Assembly: GCF_001562015.1 (NCBI RefSeq)
Contig: NZ_LASA01000052.1
Span: forward strand, 16,023-80,022
Source of the DNA: Endozoicomonas arenosclerae
Lineage (GTDB): Bacteria; Pseudomonadota; Gammaproteobacteria; Pseudomonadales; Endozoicomonadaceae
DNA length: 64,000 nucleotides
Direction: 5' to 3'
The notes beneath the pieces are model-generated. The model was not told the origin of the DNA. It did no database searches and saw only the letters and a program-made list of their open reading frames with translations. Below are positions 18,057-26,977 of the stretch, piece after piece. The stretch's first letter is position 1. Each line of letters begins with the position of its first letter. The position numbers were made by a program, and so were the translations under genes.

Positions 18057-18077
18057 GAGCCGCCATGATGGCGGCTC
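18057..18077. terminator. Bidirectional terminator between the liu operon and the hemerythrin gene
   Basis: GAGCCGCCA-TGA-TGGCGGCTC is a perfect 9-bp GC-rich stem followed by TTCTGTTT on the plus strand. It sits 7 bases after the ligase stop and 7 bases from the stop of the convergent gene. Confidence 0.75.
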
Positions 18078-18083
18078 TTCTGT

Positions 18084-18668
18084 TTAATGAACCTTTGAAA
18101 CGACGGGGTCAACCGGAGCGCCCACTACAAACTGATAAAGGTTTTCATAGGATTCCCAGACATGGGAGCCAAACAGTGGGTCAGGAGTATCCTTCAGAGT
18201 TTCACTCACCAGCGCAAAATCTTCTTCCGTGAGAATATTTTTCATGGCTGGAATGAGCACCCTGTTTTCCTTACGGATATGCGACCGTTGCAACTCAACG
18301 TACTTCTGATAATCCGCTAATAACTGGTTTACAGGGATCACCTGATCGCGGGTCAGAGCGCTGAAACGCTCAATCAGGCTAGTGGTCAGCTGGTGAATTT
18401 CTTCGTGCTCAGCTTCAACTTCTTCTATGGCTGCGCGCTGCTTAGCGTCTGTCAGCCTGGGGCGTAATCTTGATAAGAGACGGGTTTCGAGGGGATGGTG
18501 GAAGCTGTCTGGATAATTATGCAGGTAATCCAGAGCATCCAGGATCAGCCAGACTTTAGGGGTGTGCTCACTGTCATCCCTGTAGCCAGACATTTCATGA
18601 TCCAGGCAGTCGAGCAAACGTAACAAATGCTCATGATCCTGAACTATTCTTTCGATCAACAACGACAT
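18084..18668 (-). CDS. Hemerythrin domain-containing protein
   Basis: This 194-residue helical protein has the histidine and glutamate pattern of a di-iron hemerythrin: IVQDHEHLLRLLDCLDHEM, SFHHPLETRLLSRL, EAEHEEIHQL and QRSHIRKENRVLIPAM. These domains bind oxygen or act in nitric oxide/oxidative stress responses. AGGAAGAG precedes the ATG. It is a single gene, convergent with the liu operon. Confidence 0.9.
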   Translation of the reverse strand: MSLLIERIVQDHEHLLRLLDCLDHEMSGYRDDSEHTPKVWLILDALDYLHNYPDSFHHPLETRLLSRLRPRLTDAKQRAAIEEVEAEHEEIHQLTTSLIERFSALTRDQVIPVNQLLADYQKYVELQRSHIRKENRVLIPAMKNILTEEDFALVSETLKDTPDPLFGSHVWESYENLYQFVVGAPVDPVVSKVH

Positions 18669-19148
18669 GGCACTCTTCCTCTTTTGTTCTTCTTATTATG
18701 AAATGCCGGCCCTTAAAGAAGGCTTAACAGCCTCTTAATAGCCTGCATTCCTGCCCATGGCTGTGTAGAGTCATGGAGATGTAAACGCTCTCACAACGAG
18801 AAAGCTAACACCATTCTATTTACAGAATGTTTCCATTCGGCTCTTCCATGCCTCACTTCAGCTTCAATTTTTTATGTCAGTTCACCCAGAGTGTATCTGA
18901 GTAGTTATCTAGATTAACTGCATACTGCCCAAGACCAAAAGTCCTTGAGTAAGATATGTTGATTCAGGTCAAGATTCTCAGTCATACTCTCAATACAGGA
19001 CAACTCAGTTGCCGTCGAAACATGACAGCAGCGGGTAGCAATGTGAGATAACTCATCTCTTCATGCAGAGGCCGATTTCCCGTAACCTTAAAAAGGTACT
19101 GGTTTCACTCTGAATAATAAAAAATAATGTACTGTAAGGAGCCCTGAC
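18669..19148. other. Intergenic stretch, no gene seen
   Basis: This 480-base divergent spacer between the hemerythrin gene and mmsA must contain both promoters. I found no convincing frame, hairpin array or RNA gene. AAGGAG at its right end is the mmsA ribosome binding site. Confidence 0.5.
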
Positions 19149-20642
19149 ATGAGTGCTCAAATTAACCATTTTATTGCGGGCCTTCCCTCCGCCCCCAGTG
19201 AACGTCAATTACCTGTCTTCAATCCCGCAACCGGCCAGCAGGAATCCTCTGTCTCATTGGCCAGCGCCATGGAAGTTGAAGTGGCTATTGCCACTGCAAA
19301 ACAAGCCTTCGAGAAATGGCGAAACGTTACCCCCCTTAAACGGGCAAGATTACTGTTTAAATTCAAAGAGCTGGTTGAAAAGCATCGCGATGAACTGGCA
19401 GAAATGCTCACCCGGGAACATGGCAAGGTTCTGGAAGATGCCCAGGGCGATATTACCCGAGGTCTCGAGGTTGTTGAGTTTGCCTGTGGTATCCCCCATC
19501 TGTTGAAAGGTGAATTCACAGAAAACGTCGGCACCGATGTTGATGCCTGGTCTGTGAGCCAACCTTTGGGAGTTGTGGCCGGAATTACACCATTCAATTT
19601 CCCGGCTATGGTACCCATGTGGATGTTCCCTCTGGCCATTGCCTGCGGTAATGCTTTTATTCTCAAGCCCTCTGAAAAAGCCCCTTCTGTTCCCATGCGC
19701 CTGGCTGAATTAATGAAAGAAGCGGGTCTTCCTGACGGTGTTTTGAACGTCGTCAATGGCGATAAAGAAGCGGTCGATACGATCCTCAGCTCACCGGATA
19801 TTCAGGCCGTCAGCTTTGTAGGCTCTACGCCTGTCGCAGAATATATTTATCAAAAAGGTTGCCATCACGGCAAAAGGGTTCAGGCCCTTGGTGGTGCAAA
19901 AAATCATATGGTCGTCATGCCCGATGCTGACCTTGACCAGGTGGTAGATGCTCTTGTAGGTGCAGCATACGGTTCGGCAGGTGAACGCTGTATGGCTATT
20001 TCTGTGGCTGTAGCCGTAGGAGATATCGCTGACGAACTAATTGCACGACTGGCTCCCAGAGTTCAGGAACTTAAAGTGGGCAATGGTCTTGAGTCTGGCA
20101 TTGAGTTGGGCCCACTGATCAGTCAGGAGCACAGAGAGAAAGTCTCTGGTTATGTGGATGCAGGTATTGCCCAAGGTGCAAAGCTGGTTGTTGATGGCCG
20201 GAACTATTCTGTCGAAGGTCATGAAGAAGGCTACTTTCTCGGCGGCTGTCTTTTCGACAATGTAACGACCGATATGTCCATCTATCAGGAAGAGATTTTT
20301 GGCCCTGTTTTATCGGTCGTACGCGTTCCGGATTACCAGACCGCCGTCACCATGATTAATGATCATGAATACGGCAATGGCACATCAATTTTTACCCGTG
20401 ATGGTGACAGCGCCCGGCAGTTTGCTCACGACATCCAGATAGGTATGGTGGGCATTAATGTTCCTATCCCAGTCCCCATGTCCTTCCACAGCTTTGGTGG
20501 CTGGAAACGCTCTCTATTCGGCCCTCTGCATATGCATGGCATGGAAGGGGTTAAGTTTTACACACGACGCAAAGCGATTACTTCCCGATGGCCAACAGGT
20601 ATTCGTGAAGGTGCTGAGTTTGTGATTCCCACTATGAAGTGA
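19149..20642 (+). CDS. mmsA: Methylmalonate-semialdehyde dehydrogenase (CoA-acylating)
   Basis: This 497-residue aldehyde dehydrogenase converts methylmalonate (or malonate) semialdehyde to propionyl-CoA (or acetyl-CoA) in valine and related catabolism. It shows the MmsA-type PFNFPAMVPMWMFPLAIACG, the nucleotide-binding SFVGSTPVAEYIY, the catalytic cysteine in GSAGERCMAISVAV, and PVPMSFHSFGGWKRSLFG near the C-terminus. AAGGAG lies eight bases upstream of the ATG. No mmsB or mmsR adjoins it; it lies 1 kb past the leucine operon as a single transcription unit. Confidence 0.94.
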   Translation: MSAQINHFIAGLPSAPSERQLPVFNPATGQQESSVSLASAMEVEVAIATAKQAFEKWRNVTPLKRARLLFKFKELVEKHRDELAEMLTREHGKVLEDAQGDITRGLEVVEFACGIPHLLKGEFTENVGTDVDAWSVSQPLGVVAGITPFNFPAMVPMWMFPLAIACGNAFILKPSEKAPSVPMRLAELMKEAGLPDGVLNVVNGDKEAVDTILSSPDIQAVSFVGSTPVAEYIYQKGCHHGKRVQALGGAKNHMVVMPDADLDQVVDALVGAAYGSAGERCMAISVAVAVGDIADELIARLAPRVQELKVGNGLESGIELGPLISQEHREKVSGYVDAGIAQGAKLVVDGRNYSVEGHEEGYFLGGCLFDNVTTDMSIYQEEIFGPVLSVVRVPDYQTAVTMINDHEYGNGTSIFTRDGDSARQFAHDIQIGMVGINVPIPVPMSFHSFGGWKRSLFGPLHMHGMEGVKFYTRRKAITSRWPTGIREGAEFVIPTMK

Positions 20643-20702
20643 TTTTAATTCTGTAGTGCCGAGGGTATTCTTCTGACGCAATGACAGGACCGGAAAAACA
20701 GA

Positions 20703-21560
20703 ATGATTACCCTCGGCACATTTATTCCAGGAACTTTTATTCCAGGTAGATTGTGGAATCGACTCTCTGAAGTATCCGATTCTGCCCGATCCAGCGGTCA
20801 CCTGAAGTCCAGTAAAACCGATATTGAAATCATCCAGGACGGTCTGCCCTATGAAGTCCGGATTCTGAGTGAATCACGAAAAAAGCCTAACAGAACCGTA
20901 GCTCCATCCAGCCAGCCCAATCCATTCCTGCCCTATGATCCGGCTATGCATGTTGCTGATCTGGATACAGGTCATGTCCTGCTGCTCAATAAATTTAATG
21001 TTGTCGACAACCATTATTTGATCGTTACTGCAGAGTACGAGGATCAGGAACAAGCATTTGAGTTGAAAGAGTTTCAAGCCGTTTCACAGCTTCTTCCTGA
21101 ATTCCCTCAGCTGGTTTTCTATAACTCTGGACGCGATGCAGGAGCAAGCCAGCCACACCGACACCTCCAATCTTTGCCTGTAAACAACCTTCCCATAGAT
21201 TGCGCTCTGACTGAGATACCTGAGAAGCCAGGCAAGCTGGAGACACTGCCTTATGAACACCGGATCGTAAAGCTAAGCAATGAAGGCTGCAAACAAGCTT
21301 CTGAATGGCTGGAACTCTATCAGAAAATGATTGAAGAACTGGAACTGAACAGAAATGATGGTCGACTGCAGCCTTATAATTTCCTGATGACCGATCAGTG
21401 GATGATGATCATTCCACGAACCGGTGGTCGTTATGAATCCATCTCGGTCAATGCTTTAGGGTATGCCGGGCTCCTGCTGGTGAAGAACAGGGAAAGATTC
21501 GACCTGCTACTTCACCATAAGCCCAGCAAACTATTACGCAGTCTCTCGACTTTGTCTTAG
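20703..21560 (+). CDS. ATP adenylyltransferase / Ap4A phosphorylase-like protein
   Basis: This 285-residue protein resembles the APA1/2 Ap4A phosphorylase family, a branch of the HIT superfamily. LNKFNVVDNHYLIVT and FYNSGRDAGASQPHRHLQSL match the family core; the catalytic HxHxQ is H152, H154, Q156. The C-terminal domain contains YNFLMTDQWMMIIPR. The enzyme cleaves Ap4A with phosphate. The first codons hold an odd tandem repeat (GTFIPGTFIPG), so the exact start is uncertain. Its 3' end overlaps the convergent acetyltransferase gene by 27 bases. Confidence 0.85.
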   Translation: MITLGTFIPGTFIPGRLWNRLSEVSDSARSSGHLKSSKTDIEIIQDGLPYEVRILSESRKKPNRTVAPSSQPNPFLPYDPAMHVADLDTGHVLLLNKFNVVDNHYLIVTAEYEDQEQAFELKEFQAVSQLLPEFPQLVFYNSGRDAGASQPHRHLQSLPVNNLPIDCALTEIPEKPGKLETLPYEHRIVKLSNEGCKQASEWLELYQKMIEELELNRNDGRLQPYNFLMTDQWMMIIPRTGGRYESISVNALGYAGLLLVKNRERFDLLLHHKPSKLLRSLSTLS

Positions 21561-22040
21561 ATACATGGCTATATGAGGAATACCATCTTCCTCATAAATA
21601 TCACCTTCAGGCCTGAAACCATAGGCTCCATAGAATGCCTGAAGGTGTGCCTGGCCACTGAGATAAAGGTCATGATCAGGGAAAAGTTCCAGAGACTTTT
21701 CGACAGCCCTCTTCATCAGGTCTTTACCAAGACCGGCTCCCCGAAATGATTCTGTAGTAATAACACGACCAATTGCTACCGTATCCTCAGCAGAGGAAGG
21801 TGGGATAATTCGGAGATAGGCCGCAAGATCTTGTTTTTCTTTGCCCCAACCCATGAGATGCCATGAAGACTGATCCACACCATCGGCATCGTGATAAGGG
21901 CAGTTTTGTTCAACAATAAAAACATCCTGCCTGGCTTTCAGAATGCTGTACACGTCTTGTCCGGACAGTTCTTTAAACTCGGACCACTGCCAATCAATCA
22001 AAATTCTGATCCCTCTGAACTCACTTGAGAATGTATTCAC
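21534..22040 (-). CDS. elaA: ElaA-type GNAT N-acetyltransferase
   Basis: This 168-residue protein follows the ElaA pattern: the DVYSILKARQDVFIVEQNCP opening, DQSSWHLMGW, the acetyl-CoA site IGRVITTESFRGAGLGKDLM, and LSGQAHLQAFYGAYGFRPEG with EEDGIPHIAMYL at the end. The substrate of ElaA is not established. It is convergent and overlapping with the Ap4A phosphorylase-like gene. Confidence 0.9.
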   Translation of the reverse strand: MNTFSSEFRGIRILIDWQWSEFKELSGQDVYSILKARQDVFIVEQNCPYHDADGVDQSSWHLMGWGKEKQDLAAYLRIIPPSSAEDTVAIGRVITTESFRGAGLGKDLMKRAVEKSLELFPDHDLYLSGQAHLQAFYGAYGFRPEGDIYEEDGIPHIAMYLRQSRETA

Positions 22041-22093
22041 TTAAGTGAGGCAAAGTATCCTGCTGCCGGAGAAATCTCACAAGCATAAAAACA

Positions 22094-22130
22094 AAAAAAC
22101 TCTGGCTGCTTTACACAACCAGAGTTTTTT
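22094..22130 (-). terminator. Terminator of ald
   Basis: AAAAAACTCTGG and CCAGAGTTTTTT form a perfect 12-bp stem with a 13-base loop. On the minus strand it follows the ald stop by 19 bases and ends in a T-run, a classical intrinsic terminator. Confidence 0.85.
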
Positions 22131-22149
22131 ATAAAGACGCTCTGAACGA

Positions 22150-23271
22150 TCAGATTTCAGACAGCATCTCTGCAGCAGGTCTGTAGGTCAGGTTTTGTAC
22201 CTGGGCCACACTTTCACAGGTTACAACGCCTTTGCAGACATTCAGGCCTTCCAGCAGGTGCGGGTTATCCTGAAGTGCTCTGCGGGTACCTTTGTTGGCA
22301 ATTTCTACCACATAAGGCAGAGTGGCATTGGTCAGTGCTACCGTAGAGGTTCTGGCTACAGCTCCTGGCATATTGGCTACACAGTAATGAACGACACCAT
22401 CGACAATAAAGGTTGGATCATCATGGGTTGTGGGTCTGGAGGTCTCAACACAACCGCCCTGATCAATGGCAACATCAACAATCACAGAGCCACGCTTCAT
22501 TCTGCTGATCAGATCTTTAGTAACCAGCTTGGGAGCGGCTGCACCAGGCAGTAAAACACCACCCACCAGCAGATCTGCTGTCAGTGCATGTTCTTCAATG
22601 GAATGATGGGTAGAGAATACGGTTTTGATCCGGTTGCCATAGCGGGCATCCAACTGTCTGAGGGTATCAACAGAACGATCCAGAACAACAACGTCTGCAC
22701 CCATACCTACGGCCATGGCTGCTGCATTCTGACCAACGACACCACCACCAATAATGACCACTTTTGCCGGATCAACACCCGGAACACCACCCATGAGAAC
22801 ACCACGGCCTGACTGGGACTTTTCAAGACAGTGTGCACCGGCCTGAATAGACATACGACCAGCTACTTCTGACATCGGAGCCAGCAGAGGAAGACGTCCC
22901 CGGGCATCAGTTACGGTTTCATAAGCAATACAGGTGGCACCGGATTCAATCAGGTCCTGGGTTTGAGGAACATCTGGAGCGAGATGAAGATAGGTGAAGA
23001 GGGTATGGTCTGGACGAAGTCTTGCTCTTTCTACAGCCTGAGGCTCCTTAACTTTAACGATCAGCTCGGCCTGTTCGAAAACGGCTTCAGCGCTGTCAAC
23101 AATAGAGGCCCCGGCATTCTTGTAACAATCGTTGGTAAAACCAATGCCAGCTCCGGCATTCATTTCAACAATAACTTCATGTCCCTGTTCCACGAGCTCC
23201 TGAACTGCAGCAGGTGTTAACCCGACTCGATATTCGTGATTTTTAATTTCTTTTGGCACACCTACCAGCAT
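22150..23271 (-). CDS. ald: Alanine dehydrogenase
   Basis: This 373-residue NAD-dependent enzyme interconverts L-alanine and pyruvate plus ammonia. The opening MLVGVPKEIKNHEYRVGLTP and GHEVIVEMNAGAGIGF are diagnostic. VKVKEPQ holds the substrate-site lysine region, and the Rossmann motif is VVIIGGGVVGQNAAAMAVGMG. A later IDQGGCVETSRPTTH matches the family. It is monocistronic with a strong terminator. An amino acid-responsive regulator would be expected, but none is adjacent. Confidence 0.96.
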   Translation of the reverse strand: MLVGVPKEIKNHEYRVGLTPAAVQELVEQGHEVIVEMNAGAGIGFTNDCYKNAGASIVDSAEAVFEQAELIVKVKEPQAVERARLRPDHTLFTYLHLAPDVPQTQDLIESGATCIAYETVTDARGRLPLLAPMSEVAGRMSIQAGAHCLEKSQSGRGVLMGGVPGVDPAKVVIIGGGVVGQNAAAMAVGMGADVVVLDRSVDTLRQLDARYGNRIKTVFSTHHSIEEHALTADLLVGGVLLPGAAAPKLVTKDLISRMKRGSVIVDVAIDQGGCVETSRPTTHDDPTFIVDGVVHYCVANMPGAVARTSTVALTNATLPYVVEIANKGTRRALQDNPHLLEGLNVCKGVVTCESVAQVQNLTYRPAAEMLSEI

Positions 23272-23429
23272 ATCTTCCTCCAGTTTAAGCTTTGCCTAGC
23301 AGTTATATTCCAGTATATGGCCTTTGCCTCAGTTAAATATTCCTTATTGACTCTTTTTTCAGAAGGTTTTTCTAAAAACCATAACCTCACAAACAAAATC
23401 ACCAAAAATCAGTTTTTAGTAGCATTTAC

Positions 23430-23829
23430 ACAAATAGAGACAGATTCAACACTCTGTAAAGCTCTGTCAGCGCTGGGAAAAAGAGTGCTTCAAGTCAAAA
23501 AAACGAAATGTGCCAGTGTTATTCTAGCCTCGAATTCCAAAGCCAGTCTTGCGGCTGAGCCGATGGAATGGACTACCGGGATGGTAGACATTGTTTATAT
23601 GGAGCAATAGCTGGAGGCCGAAGTGCCTGACACAGTATTCATGCTTGAGTATCTCAACCGCATAGGTGTAGACATCAAGCAATTCGTTGACCAGAAAGCC
23701 CTGACAGCCGAGTACTTTCGAAGGATTTACAGAGTAGACGCCAGAGAAAAACTTTTGGACCAGGATGGCAAGCCCGTTGGTAAGGCCAGCAACCCAAGAT
23801 GCCTGACTGAGAATAGACACCTCCATTAA
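23430..23829 (+). pseudogene. Stop-interrupted ORF of unknown family
   Basis: One plus-strand frame runs through KALSALGKRVLQVKKTK and WTTGMVDIVYMEQ to a TAG at 23608-23610, then continues in the same frame with EYLNRIGVDIKQFVDQKA and YFRRIYRVDAREKLLDQDG to about 23829. Both halves have protein-like composition, so this may be a decayed gene. I cannot name the family. A 100-codon frame on the opposite strand covers the same bases and is an alternative. Confidence 0.3.
23801..23824. repeat. Fragment related to the 10479 palindromic element
   Basis: ATGCCTGACTGAGAATAGAC followed by ACCTC matches the left arm at 10484-10505 (GCCTGACCGAGAATAGAC, then AGCTC) with few differences. The opposite arm is not clearly preserved, so this may be a decayed copy. 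Confidence 0.4.
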
Positions 23830-23924
23830 GTCCAGATCTTCCTGCCCTGTTTATTCTCTAGAACTTGTAAATGTGCCCTATGGAAGCATAGCTTTTGTAC
23901 CTTGCTTGCCTATAGAATGCCTTC

Positions 23925-24347
23925 ATGGACATTATCATCTGGATGCTAATAGGCGCAGCATTTGCCTGGTATTGGGCAGATACAACAAAAGCAAGAGAAA
24001 TCGCCATTCGCCATGGCAAGAGAGCCTGTAAGGATATGAATCTTCAGTTTCTTGATGGGACTGTTGTACGCTATTCATCCCGACCTCGCCGCGGCCCCGA
24101 TGGCCAGATCCATTTGGCTCGAGACTTCAGCTTTGAGTTCACTCCGGATGGGATCAGACGCTACCCAGGCCACATTCGACTGTTGGGCAAATATCTCCAG
24201 ATAATGGATCTTCAGTACACCCGCCCGGAAGAGGAGCAGAGCAGTAATCTGATACTGTCTACCGAATACTCTGAAGATCCGAAGCCTCAAAGCACCCACT
24301 CATCTAACGTCGTTGACCTCTCCCGATACAGAGGCACTCGCCACTGA
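23925..24347 (+). CDS. DUF3301 domain-containing membrane-anchored protein
   Basis: This 140-residue protein has an N-terminal transmembrane segment (MDIIIWMLIGAAFAWYWAD) followed by a soluble part with ARKHG-like IAIRHGKRACKDMNLQFLD, ARDFSFEFTPDGIRR and GHIRLLGKYLQIMDLQYTR. These match the DUF3301 family found across gammaproteobacteria. Its function is not known. It precedes efpL on the same strand by 130 bases. Confidence 0.85.
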   Translation: MDIIIWMLIGAAFAWYWADTTKAREIAIRHGKRACKDMNLQFLDGTVVRYSSRPRRGPDGQIHLARDFSFEFTPDGIRRYPGHIRLLGKYLQIMDLQYTRPEEEQSSNLILSTEYSEDPKPQSTHSSNVVDLSRYRGTRH

Positions 24348-24477
24348 TACGAGCTCGATAGCAGGGAGGCTGGAATATAATCCATCGCCTTCAGAATGAA
24401 ATACAGATTGACCCCTCAAGACTGACTCTGCCCTGTGATAGAATTTGCTGAATCCTTTTTTACTGAGGTTGAAGTCA

Positions 24478-25044
24478 ATGGCATACGCCAAAGATCTGAA
24501 GAAAGGTCAAATTGTTCAGATTGAAAATCAGTACTACATCGTCCGCCAACAGGAAACTAAGAGTCCATCCGCGCGTGGCGCTTCAACGCTTTACAAGTTC
24601 CGTTTCAACTCTGTGCCCGGTGGCCAGAAACTGGAAATGACCTGCACCGGCGATGATCAATTCACCGACGTTGACCTACTCCGCCGCACTGTTTCATTCC
24701 TGTATCGTGAAGGTGATGAGTTTACCTTTATGGACAGCGAGGACTACAGCCAGTATCTGGTTAACTCCAGCACTATTGAAGAGCAGCTCCCTTATATGTC
24801 CGATGGGATGGAAAGCCTCATCGCACTTCTTGTCGATGGACAATTACTCGCCATTGAGCTGCCCTCTTCTATTGCCCTTGAAATTGTCGAGACTTCTCCG
24901 GCCATAAAAGGTGCCTCTGCTGCCGCCAGAACCAAAACTGCTCGCCTGAGTACCGGACTTGAAGTGCAAGTACCTGAGTATCTGGCTAATGGCGAGATCA
25001 TCAAAATCAATACTGAAACTGGAAAGTTCATGTCCAGAGCCTGA
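24478..25044 (+). CDS. efpL: Elongation factor P-like protein EfpL (YeiP)
   Basis: This 188-residue protein has three EF-P-type domains. The tip loop of domain I reads SPSARGASTLYKFRF, with arginine where canonical EF-P has its modified lysine, the mark of the EfpL/YeiP subgroup. The C-terminus (NGEIIKINTETGKFMSRA) is the conserved EF-P end. The family relieves ribosome stalling on proline-containing motifs. The ATG at 24478 begins MAYAKDLKKGQIVQ, matching homologues; an 11-codon longer frame is rejected. Confidence 0.93.
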   Translation: MAYAKDLKKGQIVQIENQYYIVRQQETKSPSARGASTLYKFRFNSVPGGQKLEMTCTGDDQFTDVDLLRRTVSFLYREGDEFTFMDSEDYSQYLVNSSTIEEQLPYMSDGMESLIALLVDGQLLAIELPSSIALEIVETSPAIKGASAAARTKTARLSTGLEVQVPEYLANGEIIKINTETGKFMSRA

Positions 25045-25051
25045 AGCTGGA

Positions 25052-25498
25052 TTAATCCTGGGCTTCAAAATTCCTACGGTTCAAACCATAGAACAGTGCA
25101 CTGCCTGCCAGTGCACTGGTAAACACATTCAACAACAGCACTAATACATTGACGTAGTCATCCAATGACTGGGGATTCAAACCAGACATATTCAACCATT
25201 CATAATTCAGCAATAGAAGTGTCTCTAACATTTCATCTTTAGATAAAACAATATCCAGTGACCCTAAAGTTCCAAAGAGAATCAGAAAAAGGCTGACTGC
25301 AATATAATGCCATGGCTTAGTGGCCTGATTGAGCGCCCACAACAGATTTAAGATCACTATTCCATAGCCGATAAAGCCAAATACCGGAAATTTCTTATAA
25401 ATTTCCAGACTCAGGGAGAGAGCCAGTAGCAGTACAAATAAAAGAAGGGAGAAAAGCCAGTGAATTACGAATCGTTGATCCCTTTTTATACCGTTCAT
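25052..25498 (-). CDS. Four-segment integral membrane protein, unknown function
   Basis: This 148-residue protein has four hydrophobic segments: WLFSLLLFVLLLALSLSL, FGFIGYGIVILNLLWAL, YIAVSLFLILFGTLGSL and VNVLVLLLNVFTSALAGS. A polar NYEWLNMSGLNPQSLDDY region separates the last two. I do not recognise the family. The start at 25498 (MNGIKRDQ) is preferred to one three codons earlier. It is convergent with efpL, with 7 bases between stops. Confidence 0.65.
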   Translation of the reverse strand: MNGIKRDQRFVIHWLFSLLLFVLLLALSLSLEIYKKFPVFGFIGYGIVILNLLWALNQATKPWHYIAVSLFLILFGTLGSLDIVLSKDEMLETLLLLNYEWLNMSGLNPQSLDDYVNVLVLLLNVFTSALAGSALFYGLNRRNFEAQD

Positions 25499-25704
25499 CC
25501 TGGCCACCTTGAGTAATTATTTCACAATATAATAACGACAAAACATACATATATTATGTCGCTATATTGCCCGGTAAATTCAAGGCACATTGACCGGAGC
25601 ATGCTTAACTTATTTAACAAGAGTCTTTCTCTTGCCAGCATGGTGTATAGACTGGCAGTATAACTGGATGAAGCGTTGTTAGCGCTACGCTAAGGAATAG
25701 CACC

Positions 25705-26253
25705 ATGGATGGAAGCAATTCTTTAAATAGCTGTAATACGTGCTGCAAGTGGGGATCATGTTTAATGATGAGCCTGTTCCCGGTTATGGCACTGTCTGAT
25801 TCAAAAGGTGATTACCACTCGGGAACACCTCATTACAGTACTACCTATTCTCATGATGTCTCAGTTATTGACCCTTTCAATACTCGCGTCATAAACCGCA
25901 ATAAAAGTGTCAATAGAATGCCTGAGCTGTCTATTCGGGAAAAATCCAAAATCAATCAGAAAAAAGTCAGTGCTTTTGTTTATAAGGCGGTTACGGATCC
26001 TAAAAAGCTTGCAGAATCCGCAGCAGCCAGTGCCGCTCTTCTGGGTCTTGATTACCTTGGTGCCGCCAAACCTCTAAAAGAAAGCATGGAATTCATTAAG
26101 GAAAAAACACAATTTGAGTTTGGTGACTGTGGCAAGGTTCGGTTTAGCAGTAAAGTCAAAGCAGAAACCTGCATGTTCGAGAACTCAAAAATCGAGCTTA
26201 ATTCCGATTACAAACTGGACTCATTCACCGTTAACTTCAAGTGGTCCCTATAA
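25705..26253 (+). CDS. Exported protein of unknown function
   Basis: This 182-residue protein has AAGGAA eight bases before the ATG. The N-terminus has a cysteine-rich stretch (NSCNTCCKWGSC) leading into a hydrophobic LMMSLFPVMALS that could be an atypical signal peptide. Downstream there is an alanine-rich helix (KLAESAAASAALLGLDYLG) and a C-terminal part with two cysteines, ending in a beta-like DSFTVNFKWSL. No family is recognised. Confidence 0.55.
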   Translation: MDGSNSLNSCNTCCKWGSCLMMSLFPVMALSDSKGDYHSGTPHYSTTYSHDVSVIDPFNTRVINRNKSVNRMPELSIREKSKINQKKVSAFVYKAVTDPKKLAESAAASAALLGLDYLGAAKPLKESMEFIKEKTQFEFGDCGKVRFSSKVKAETCMFENSKIELNSDYKLDSFTVNFKWSL

Positions 26254-26367
26254 GAGAAGGGCAAAGGCGTAACCCCCTTCTCCTCCCCTGAATTTATCAT
26301 CACCAGTGCCTTCAAGACATAATCCCGCTAGAATCCCTCACCAGATATTCTGGTCTGAGGTCTAACC

Positions 26368-26973
26368 TTGAATACACACAAACAATACGCACTTTTTTTA
26401 CGGCAACTTGAAAAGCTCTCTGGCTGGAAACTGACGGCTATGAGTGCTGCGGTCTGTGAAAGAAGCTGGCCCAATTTTGCCCTGTTTGCAGAGCTTACCG
26501 ATTTTGGTCAGCCGGATGATGTCCGCCATAGCCTGGATATGCTTTGGGACAATGTTGCCGGTTACCAGTCCGCCAAAAATTTTGAACGTCTGCTGGAAAA
26601 ACTGGAGCCCAATATCCCGGATCTTGAAGAACTGGATATGTTCGGGGCTATTCCCGCCCATGACTGTATTGTCACTATGATCTGTGCAGTTAATTGCGCT
26701 ATGGAGCCCGATGCAGGGGAAACGGCCAGTGCCATGACTCTGTCTCTGAGTACTATTGGCAAATTCATTAAGTACACGGAAGCCGAGGAGCTCAAAGGTA
26801 CAGAGCTACAGCAGTATATTGAACAGCATGAATTATACGGTCAGCAGATCGAGTTTATGCAAGAAGTTCTGGAAATGATCAGCCGATGCAAACAGAGCCC
26901 TGATGCTATGAAACAGGTCAGGGCTCTGGCCAAGAATGACGGTATAAGCCATATTGGGATCGGCCTCGAATAG
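26368..26973 (+). CDS. yjaG: DUF416 (YjaG-like) protein
   Basis: This 201-residue protein matches DUF416/YjaG: LRQLEKLSGWKLTAMSAAVC, ERSWPNFALFAE, a central acidic LEPNIPDLEELDMFGAIPAHD, and an EQHELYGQQIEFMQEVLEMI C-terminus. The function is unknown. The start is TTG, because homology begins upstream of the first ATG and TGAGG lies upstream of it. It is convergent with the next gene, with 4 bases between stops. Confidence 0.85.
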   Translation: MNTHKQYALFLRQLEKLSGWKLTAMSAAVCERSWPNFALFAELTDFGQPDDVRHSLDMLWDNVAGYQSAKNFERLLEKLEPNIPDLEELDMFGAIPAHDCIVTMICAVNCAMEPDAGETASAMTLSLSTIGKFIKYTEAEELKGTELQQYIEQHELYGQQIEFMQEVLEMISRCKQSPDAMKQVRALAKNDGISHIGIGLE

Positions 26974-26977
26974 CCTA

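Larger units (their letters stand above)
23272..23924. other. Long spacer with a degenerate ORF and a repeat fragment
   Basis: This 653-base region contains the ald promoter side at the left, an ORF interrupted by a stop (23430-23829), and a fragment similar to one arm of the 10479 palindromic element at 23801-23824. No intact gene with a ribosome binding site is visible on either strand. Confidence 0.5.
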
